Of a DNA stretch of 64,000 bases, positions 54,045 through 61,900 are shown in pieces (position 1 is the stretch's first letter; each line of letters begins with the position of its first letter). The DNA is from CAVRZJ01 sp964594125. GTDB lineage: Bacteria > Acidobacteriota > Thermoanaerobaculia > Thermoanaerobaculales > Thermoanaerobaculaceae. The position numbers and the translations under genes are program-made. Location of the stretch: positions 62,001 to 126,000 of the forward strand of contig CAZQLL010000005.1 in NCBI GenBank assembly GCA_964594125.1, given 5' to 3'. A model generated the notes under the pieces. The model was not told where the DNA came from. It did no database searches and was given only the letters and a program-made list of their open reading frames with translations.

Positions 54045-55901
54045 ATGACCCGGAGCGACCCGACCCCAGGCGGCGTCCGCTATCGTATCGGCGACAGCCT
54101 CTTCGACCCTTCCGACGGATCGTGGACCGAGGGCACCGAGGTCCGCGTCCTGCCGCCGAAAGCGGCGCGTCTGCTCGTGGCGCTCGCCGCCGCGGCGCCT
54201 TCCGTCGTCGCCAAGCAGGAGTTGCTGGAGGCCGCCTGGCCCGGCGAGGCCGCCTCCGACGCCGCGCTGACCCAGCGCATCAAGGAGCTCCGCGACATCC
54301 TCGGCGACGATGCGAAGGAGCAGCGCGTCGTCGCCACCGCCGCGCGGCGCGGATACCGGCTGGCGGCGCCCGTCGAGGTCATCGGCAGGCGTGGCGGCCG
54401 CCAGATCGAGAACCTGCTCGCGCGGGCTCTCGCGCACGCGGACCGCTTCGAGTGGGGGAAGGCGCACAACCTGCTGCACGCCGTGGTCGAGGCCGACCCG
54501 TCGCGCGCGGTGGCGTGGGCGTGGCTGGCGCAGGCGCACCTGTGGCGCGAGGACCCCGAAGGCGCCGCGACCGCGGCGGCGCGCGCCGCCGCCGAGGTCG
54601 ACGGCCTCGACGAGCGCGACCGCCACTTCGTGCTCGCCACCCGGGCGTCGTTCGCCGGCCAGCTCGGCGAGATGATCGACCAGCTCGAGATGCTGCTCGC
54701 CGTGGCGCCGGACGACTTCTGGGGTACGCACCGGCTGGCGCAGGCGTACCTCCTGGCCGGCCGCACCGAGGACTCCCTGCGGATGCGCGAGCGCTGCCTG
54801 CACCTGCGCCCGGACCATCCCTTCAACCTCTCCGAGGCCGGCCTGGCCAAGCTGTTCGCCGCCGGCGACCTCGAGGGCGCCGCCGCCGACTGGGCGCGCG
54901 TGCTCGAGCTCGACCCCCGCCACCCGTTCGCGCTGCCGTACCTGGCGCCGTCGTTCCGCGCGTGGCTGGCCGGCGACCTCGACGCGGCGCGGGCGGCGCT
55001 CGACGCGGTGGTCGACCGGCGACTGGCGCTGCTGCTGCCGCTCGGGCGGGTCTCGGCGCTCGTCCACGACGCCCGCTTTCGCCTCTACCTCGGCGACGCG
55101 GCAACTGCGGTCGCCGCGTGCGAGCGGGCGTGCGCCGAGGCCGCGCCCGGGAGCAGCCTCGAGGGATGGGCGCGCCTCGAGCTCGCGCTGACGCTGCTCG
55201 ACCTCGGCGTCGCGACCGCGGCGCGCGACGAGCTGGTGGCGGTCGCCGACCGCGGCACGCCGCTCGGCCGTGCGCAGGCGGTGCTCTGGCTGGGCGTGAT
55301 CGCGGCGCGCGCCGGCGAGCGCGACGGCGCGCTGGCCGCCCGCGAGGCGCTGCAGCGGACGCCGGCGGAGGCGTGCCGCGAGTTCGGCTACCCGACCGAG
55401 CGGGTGACCGAGCGCGTGCGCCGCGCCTTCCCCCTCCTCGTCGACGCCGAGCTGGCGCTGCACGCGGGCGACGCCGCCGCCGCGCTCGAGCGCTTCTCGC
55501 TCGCCGCCGCAGCACTGCCGCTGTGGCTCGACGCGCCCGTGCCGCTGTCGACCACGGACCCGCGCGAGCACCTGCTCGCCCGCGAGGGGATCGCCCGCGC
55601 CCACGCCGCCCGCGGCAACTGGGGCGTGGCGCGCGCCGCCGACGACTCCATCCTCGCCCAGCGCCTCACGCTGTTCGTGCGGGCGCACGGCGGCGTCGGC
55701 GTGCACTTCGCGGCGCTCGCCCGCCGGGCACAGGCGCTGCTGCGCCTCGGCCGTGCCGCCGAGGGCGCGCGCGACGCCGAGGCCGTGGTCGAGCGGTGGG
55801 GCGGCGTGCGGCCGACGCCGCCCGCCGTCAGCGCGGCGCGAGCGGTGCTGCAGGCGGTCGCGCAGCCTGGCTCCGGCGCGTTCGGCGCCGCTCGCCGGTA
55901 G
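54045..55901 (+). CDS. winged-helix (CadC/OmpR-type) regulator with TPR domain
   Basis: The 618-residue protein starts with an OmpR/CadC-type DNA-binding winged helix at about 5-105 (YRIGDSLFDPSDGSW, LPPKAARLLVALAAAAPSVV, ELLEAAWPGEAASDAALTQRIKELR, ATAARRGYRL). The remainder is TPR-like helices. No membrane segment is present, unlike CadC, so it is cytoplasmic and its signal is probably protein- or ligand-based through the TPRs. It lies 99 bases from the divergent S74 gene and may control it. Confidence 0.85.
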   Translation: MTRSDPTPGGVRYRIGDSLFDPSDGSWTEGTEVRVLPPKAARLLVALAAAAPSVVAKQELLEAAWPGEAASDAALTQRIKELRDILGDDAKEQRVVATAARRGYRLAAPVEVIGRRGGRQIENLLARALAHADRFEWGKAHNLLHAVVEADPSRAVAWAWLAQAHLWREDPEGAATAAARAAAEVDGLDERDRHFVLATRASFAGQLGEMIDQLEMLLAVAPDDFWGTHRLAQAYLLAGRTEDSLRMRERCLHLRPDHPFNLSEAGLAKLFAAGDLEGAAADWARVLELDPRHPFALPYLAPSFRAWLAGDLDAARAALDAVVDRRLALLLPLGRVSALVHDARFRLYLGDAATAVAACERACAEAAPGSSLEGWARLELALTLLDLGVATAARDELVAVADRGTPLGRAQAVLWLGVIAARAGERDGALAAREALQRTPAEACREFGYPTERVTERVRRAFPLLVDAELALHAGDAAAALERFSLAAAALPLWLDAPVPLSTTDPREHLLAREGIARAHAARGNWGVARAADDSILAQRLTLFVRAHGGVGVHFAALARRAQALLRLGRAAEGARDAEAVVERWGGVRPTPPAVSAARAVLQAVAQPGSGAFGAARR

Positions 55902-55994
55902 GCGGCCACCGCTCGCCGGGAGGAGCGTAGCATCGACGCCGCGATGTCGTACGTTGACGTGAGGGCGGCCGCGGGCCGCCGGCGGAGGTGGACG

Positions 55995-56786
55995 ATGGAA
56001 CCCGAGCGGATCGGCGACGCGACACCCAGGATCGTCTTCGGCCTGCTCCTCTTCGCGCTCGGCGTGCTGTTCCTGCTCGACAAGCTCGACCTCGTCGAGA
56101 TGGGGCGGCTGTGGGACTACTGGCCGCTGGTGTTCGTCGGCGCCGGCCTCGGCAAGGTGATGCAGCCGGCCGGCGCCCCTGGACGCGCCACCGGCGCCAT
56201 CTTCATCGCGGTCGGCGTCTGGTGGCTGCTGGCCAACCTCGGCGTGGTCGACCGCGACCCGGCGGACCTCTGGCCGGTGGTGCTGATGGCCATCGGCGCC
56301 AGCATGCTGTGGCGCGCGATCGGAGCCGCGCAGCGCCCGAGCGTGCCGGTGGCGCCGCCGCCGTTTCCCGGCGATCCGCCGGCGGCCGCCGGTCCCGCGC
56401 TCGTCCAGGCCGCACGCGAGGCTGCCGGCACCGTGCCCACCGGCTACGAGGCCGACGCCAGGCTCGACGCCGTCGGCATTCTCGGCGGGGTGGCCCGCAA
56501 GAGCGCGGCGCGCGACTTCCGCGGCGGCAGCATGACCGCGATCATGGGCGGCTGCGAGATCGACCTCCGGCACGCCTCGATCGCCTCGGGGGAGGCGGCG
56601 ATCGACGCGTTCGCCCTGTGGGGCGGCGTCGAGATCAAGGTGCCGCGCGACTGGCTGGTGGTCTCGAAAGGGATGCCGCTGCTCGGCGGTTTCGCAGACT
56701 CCACCACGCCGCCCCCGAGCCCGACCGGCAAGGTCCTGGTGGTGCGCGGGATGGCGATCATGGGCGGGGTCGAGATCAAGAACTAG
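55995..56786 (+). CDS. LiaF-like membrane protein (DUF5668 and YvqF-type domain)
   Basis: This 263-residue protein has four short membrane helices in its first half (IVFGLLLFALGVLFLLDKLDL, WPLVFVGAGLGKVM, IFIAVGVWWLLANLGVV, WPVVLMAIGASMLW), then a linker and a beta-rich LiaF/YvqF domain: GGVARKSAARDFRGGSMTAIMGG, ALWGGVEIKVP and the closing MAIMGGVEIKN. LiaF-type proteins inhibit an envelope-stress two-component system in Firmicutes; here the following genes are a LytS/LytTR pair, a parallel arrangement. The ATG has GGAGG at 7 bases. Confidence 0.85.
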   Translation: MEPERIGDATPRIVFGLLLFALGVLFLLDKLDLVEMGRLWDYWPLVFVGAGLGKVMQPAGAPGRATGAIFIAVGVWWLLANLGVVDRDPADLWPVVLMAIGASMLWRAIGAAQRPSVPVAPPPFPGDPPAAAGPALVQAAREAAGTVPTGYEADARLDAVGILGGVARKSAARDFRGGSMTAIMGGCEIDLRHASIASGEAAIDAFALWGGVEIKVPRDWLVVSKGMPLLGGFADSTTPPPSPTGKVLVVRGMAIMGGVEIKN

Positions 56787-56801
56787 GACGCCGGCCGCGT
56801 T

Positions 56802-57890
56802 ATGAACCCGATCGTCACCCGCAGCGGCCGCATCGGCCCGTACCTCGCGGCGTGGCTCCCCGTGGCGGGGATCATCGCGGTGCTGATCAGACTGGCGGCG
56901 GGCTCCTCGTGGCTGGAAGCGGCCGTGCTCGCGCTGCCGCTGTCGGCCACCTACGCCTTCATCTGCCTCGGCGTCTACTATCCGTGCCGCGTGACGCCGC
57001 TGCGGCGCGCCACGGTGGGCCAGGTGATCCTCACCCATGTCCTTGCGGGGGCCGTGCTCACGACGCTCTGGCTCTTCCTCGCGGTCACCTGGGCCTCGTT
57101 CCTCGAGCAGCTCCCGCCGTTCGCCGGGGCGAGCGAGCGCCTCCCTCGCCTGGTGGTGGTGCTCGCCACCGCGGGCCTGCTGCTGTACGCGCTCGCCGCC
57201 GTCCTCCACTACCTCGTGATCGCATTCGAGGACGCGCATCTCGCCGAGACGCGCGAGCTTGAGCTGCGCCTGCTCGCGCGCGAGGCCGAGCTCAGGGCGC
57301 TGCGCGCCCAGATCGACCCGCACTTCCTGTTCAACACCATGAACTCGATCGCCTCGCTGACCGCCAGCGACCCCGCGGCCGCGCGCGAGATGTGCTTGAC
57401 TCTGGCCGACTTCCTCCGCGACAGCCTGCGCCTCGGCGGGCGCGAGCGGATCTCGCTGGCGGAGGAGCTGGCGCTCGCCGAGCGCTACCTGGCGATCGCG
57501 CGGGCGCGCTTCGGCGAACGCCTGCGGGTGGCGAGCGAGGTCACCGCCGAGAGCGCGGCGTGCGAGGTGCCGCCGCTGCTGCTGCAGCCGCTGGTCGAGA
57601 ACGCGGTGTCGCGCGGCATCGCGACGCTGCTCGCGGGCGGCGAGCTGCGCATCACCGCCAGCGCCGGCGGCGGCCGCCTCGCGGTGGTGGTCTCCAACCC
57701 GTTCGACCCCGCGGCGGAGCCGGCGCGCGGCGCCGGGGTCGGCCTCGAGAACGTGCGCGCCAGGGTCGCGGCCGCCTACGCCGGCAGCGGCGCGGTCGCC
57801 GTCTCGAGCGAAGGCGGCGTGTTCCGCGTCGCGCTCGACCTGCCGGCCGGCGGTCCGCCCGCGGCGGCGCGGCCGGAGCGGACCGCATGA
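56802..57890 (+). CDS. LytS/YehU-type sensor histidine kinase
   Basis: A 362-residue kinase with four membrane helices in the first 140 residues and a His_kinase (PF06580-type) domain: the phosphoacceptor sits in LRAQIDPHFLFNTMNSIASL near residue 170. The ATPase part has LLLQPLVENAVSRGI (N box) and GVGLENVRARV (G box). No extracellular sensor domain of any size is visible, so the signal may come from the membrane or from the LiaF-like neighbour. It overlaps the regulator gene by four bases. Confidence 0.92.
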   Translation: MNPIVTRSGRIGPYLAAWLPVAGIIAVLIRLAAGSSWLEAAVLALPLSATYAFICLGVYYPCRVTPLRRATVGQVILTHVLAGAVLTTLWLFLAVTWASFLEQLPPFAGASERLPRLVVVLATAGLLLYALAAVLHYLVIAFEDAHLAETRELELRLLAREAELRALRAQIDPHFLFNTMNSIASLTASDPAAAREMCLTLADFLRDSLRLGGRERISLAEELALAERYLAIARARFGERLRVASEVTAESAACEVPPLLLQPLVENAVSRGIATLLAGGELRITASAGGGRLAVVVSNPFDPAAEPARGAGVGLENVRARVAAAYAGSGAVAVSSEGGVFRVALDLPAGGPPAAARPERTA

Positions 57891-58645
57891 GCGCCGCACC
57901 CCTGCGCGCTGTGATCGTCGACGACGAGGCGCCGGCGCGCGCGCTGCTGCGCGAGTACCTCGGCGAGATCGGCGGCGTCGAGGTGGTCGCCGAGTGCGCC
58001 GACGGGTTCGCCGCGGTGGCGGCGGTCGCCGAACACGCCCCCGACCTGCTGCTGCTCGACATCCAGATGCCGCAGCTCTCCGGGTTCGAGGTGCTCGAGG
58101 CGCTCGACCGCCCGGTGGCGACGGTGTTCGTCACCGCGTACGACGCGCACGCCGTGCGCGCGTTCGCGGTCCACGCCGTGGACTACCTGCTCAAGCCGTT
58201 CGGCGCCGAGCGGTTGCGGGTGGCGATCGAGCGCGCCCGCGAGCGCCTGTTGACCGGGCGTCCGGCGCCGGCCGCCGCGCTTGCCGCCGCCGCACGGCCG
58301 GCCGGTGCGCCGCTCGCCCGCATCGTGGTGCGCGACGGCCAACGGGTGGTGCTCGTCCCGGTCCCGGAGCTCGACTGGGTCGAGGCGGCGGACGACTACG
58401 TGCTCCTCCACACGGGCGGCCGCGCCTACCGCCGCCAGCAGACGCTCGGCGAGCTCGAGGCGCAGCTCGACCCGCGCGTGTTCGTGCGCGCGCACCGCTC
58501 GATCATCCTCAACCTCGCGCGCGTCGCCGCGTTCGACAGCTACGCCAAGGACAGCCGCGTGGCGGTGCTGCGCGACGGCACCCGCGTGCCGGTCAGCCGC
58601 GCCGGCTACGCCCGCCTGAAGCAGGCGATCGGCCCCGGGAGGTGA
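57887..58645 (+). CDS. LytTR-type response regulator
   Basis: A 252-residue protein with a receiver domain (VIVDDEAPARALLREYL; phosphoacceptor Asp in LLLLDIQMPQLSG; VTAYDAHAVRAF and DYLLKPF) and a C-terminal LytTR DNA-binding domain (ELDWVEAADDYVLLHT, FVRAHRSIILNLARV). It is the partner of the preceding kinase. Targets are unknown; the downstream palindromes at 58696-58722 may be its terminator. Confidence 0.94.
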   Translation: MSAAPLRAVIVDDEAPARALLREYLGEIGGVEVVAECADGFAAVAAVAEHAPDLLLLDIQMPQLSGFEVLEALDRPVATVFVTAYDAHAVRAFAVHAVDYLLKPFGAERLRVAIERARERLLTGRPAPAAALAAAARPAGAPLARIVVRDGQRVVLVPVPELDWVEAADDYVLLHTGGRAYRRQQTLGELEAQLDPRVFVRAHRSIILNLARVAAFDSYAKDSRVAVLRDGTRVPVSRAGYARLKQAIGPGR

Positions 58646-58932
58646 CAGCGCGAAGATGACAGCCGACAGCAGAAAGCAGATCAGGCCTTCCGCTCGGGAG
58701 GCGCCTCCCTCCGAGGCGCCTCAGGCGGCGCACCCGCCGGGGCGCTGCCTTCTTCGCAAGGGCTTCGCTCCGTTCACGATGCGCGCCGGAGTGGCGGCGG
58801 ACCGCGCAACGTGAGGCCACCCTGCCAGCGGCGGCAGTGACCGCGCACGGGGTACCTCGGCGTGGCGGGAGAGTGAGACACGTCACTGGCTTGCGGCCGC
58901 GCGACCGACTACATTTACCTGTGGAGAGTCGT
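58646..58932. other. intergenic region with two palindromes
   Basis: No gene was seen in these 287 bases. GGGAGGCGCCTCCC (58696-58709) and GAGGCGCCTC (58713-58722) are perfect palindromes sharing the GAGGCGCCTC core, probably ending the LytTR operon. A GTGGAGAG ribosome site precedes the next GTG. Confidence 0.5.
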
Positions 58933-61900
58933 GTGAACCGTCACCGCGTCCTCGCGATCTGCACCGCCATCGCCGCGCTGGCAACCGCGCCCGCCCGCGC
59001 CGCGTCGATCATCCCGCCGCGCGATCTCGGGGAGCTGGCCGCGACGAGCCAGGCGGTCGTCCTCGGGGAGCCGGTGGCGACGCGTACGCTGCGCCGCGGC
59101 CCGCTGCTGTTCACCGAGACGACGTTCGCCGTCGACACGCTGGTGAAGGGCGGGGACGAGCACCGGCGGCTGGTCACGGTCCTGGTTCCCGGCGGCGACC
59201 TCGGCACCCAGGGGTGGGTTGTGGCGGGCGCCCCCCGCTTTCAGCCCGGCGAGCGCTACCTTCTGATGCTCGCGGGCGGCGACCCCGCCCGCATGCAGCT
59301 CCGCATGTTGTCCTGGGGCGTGCTGAAGGAGGTGCGCGGCCGCGACGGCAGCGTGCTCCTGCAGCCGGTGCCCGAGGCGGGAGAGGTTGAGGCGTTTCCG
59401 CGTGCCGACGGTGGGCCGGCCGAGCGGCCCGCCACGTACCGCAGGGACGCCCTGCTGCGGCACCTCGCCGACGTAGGCAGCGGTGCCGCGACGTGGAGCG
59501 CGGCCGCCGTCGTCGCCACACCGGAGCAGATGCCGCTGGCGGTCGCGGCGGCGGCGCCGCCCTCCGCGTGCCGCTACATGACCTCCAGCCCCCCGTACAC
59601 CCGTTGGCGGGCGTTCGACCCCGGGCAGGCCGGCTCCGTGACGATCTACGCGGACTCGGCCGGCGACCCCTCGATGAGCCCGGGCAACGGGTTCTCACAA
59701 GTGCAGTCGGCGATCTCCGCGTGGAACGGCACCACCACAAGCATCAACATCCTGTACGGCGGCACGACCGGGGTGTCGCTGGGGTGCGACGGCATCTACA
59801 ACGAGGTGCCCTCCGGAAGCCCCGAGTACCCGCCGTTCGGCACCAACGTCGTGGTGTTCGCCGACCCCTGCTCCGACATCCCGGACCTCTCGGGGTGCAG
59901 CGGGTACCTCGGGATCGGCGGGCCGTACTGGAGCGGATCCCACACCTACGACGGCGCGACGTGGAGCACGATCACCGGGTGGTTCGTCATCTTGAACAAC
60001 GGCGTCGGGTGCCTCGGCTCCACCAACTACACCATCATGGTCACCCACGAGATGGGGCACGGCCTCGGCTTCGGTCACGTGGACGATCCGAACGCCCTGA
60101 TGTACCCGATGTGCTGTCACCCCATCAACTCAACCGACGAGGCGTGCGCCGAGTACACCTACCCCACGGCTGACCCGGTGCCGCCGCCGGCGCCGACCGG
60201 CGTGCAGGCGACCGACGGCACCTACACCGACCGCGTCCGCGTCACATGGAACAGCGCGTCCGGGGCGACCTCGTACAAAGTGTTCCGCAACACCAGCAAC
60301 GACAGCGGCACCGCGACCCAGATCGCCTCGCCGGGCGGCACCAGCCACGACGACTACGGGGTAACGCCGGGGACGGCGTACTGGTACTGGGTGAAGGCGA
60401 CCAACACCTACGGCGACAGCGGGTTCTCGTCCTCGAACGACGGGTTCGCAGCGACCTGCCCGGGCGCCCCGGCGGCGCCGGCGCTCGACGCGCCGTCGGC
60501 CGCGGGCAGCGGGCAGAGCTACAGCGTGACCTGGACCTCGACCAGCCCCGACAACTCCTACGAGGTGCAGGAGGACGACAACCCGTCGTTCTCGAGCCCG
60601 TCGACGTACAGCGTCGCCGGCACCTCGCGCAGCTTCAGCAACGCCCCCGGCACGTACTACTACCGCGCGCGCGCCCGCGACGATTGCGGCGGCAGCACCT
60701 CGTGGTCGGGATGGTCGAACAGCGACAGCACCCAGGTGGTGGCGTGCGGCACGCCGGCGGCGCCGGCGATCTCGGCCCCGGCGGGCGCCGATTCCGGCGC
60801 CGCCTACACCGTGTCCTGGTCGGCGGTGGCCACGGCGGACAGCTACGAAGTGCAGGAGGCGACCAACGCTGCCTTCACCGGCGCGCAGTCGTGGATCGTC
60901 ACGGCTACCAGCCGCGGTTTCTCGCACACCGCCGCCTCCGCGACGACCTACTACTACCGCGTGCGCGCCCGCGACGACTGCGGCGGCAGCACCTACGTCT
61001 CGGCGTGGTCGAGCACCGGCGCCACGACGGTGACGCCGTGCGTGACGCCGGCGGCGCCGGTCCTCGGCGCGCCGGCGAGCGCGCCGGCGGGGCAGAGCTA
61101 CACGGTGAGCTGGACGGCGACCAGCCCCGACCCGGCCTACGAGCTGCAGCAGTCCACGGATGCCGGGTTCGCGTCGCCGACGACCTACTCGCTCACCGGC
61201 ACGAGCCGCGCCTTCACCAACGCTCCGCCGATCAACACGACGTTCTACTATCGCGCGCGGGCGCTCAACGTGTGCGGCGGGACGACCTACTACTCGCTGT
61301 GGTCGAACACGGCCACGGTGCAGGTGACGGTGTGCTCGCAGGTCGGCGCCCCGTCCCTGGCATCGCCCGCCTCCGGCGCAAAGGTGGCCGCGCCGTCGGT
61401 GACGCTGTCGTGGGGCGCGGTCGCCGGCGCCGCCTCGTACGACGTCCACTTCGGCCCCGGCGAGCCGCCGCTGGTCGCCACCGTCACCGGCACGTCGCAC
61501 GCGGTCTCGGTCGCTGAGGGGCAGAGCTACTCGTGGAAGATCGTGGCACGCAACGCCTGCAGCAGTGCCGCATCCGCGGTGCGCTCGTTCACGGTGTGCT
61601 CGGCGCCGGCACCGCCGGCGGCCAACTTCACGTGGTCGCCGCAGGGGGCCGCACCGGGGTTCCCGAGCCAGCAGCAGCCCTACGTCGGGCAGACGGTGCA
61701 ATTCACCGACCTCTCGACGAACGCCCCGACGGCTTGGAGCTGGTACGACTTCCAGGGCGCCGGCGTCACCTACACGGTGCAGCATCCGACCCACGCCTGG
61801 TCGACAGCGGGCGGCAAGAACGTCCGTCTGATCGCCACCAACTGCCAGGGCAGCTCGGCCGAGGTGCTCAAGTCGGTGACGATCCACCCGGACACGCGCG

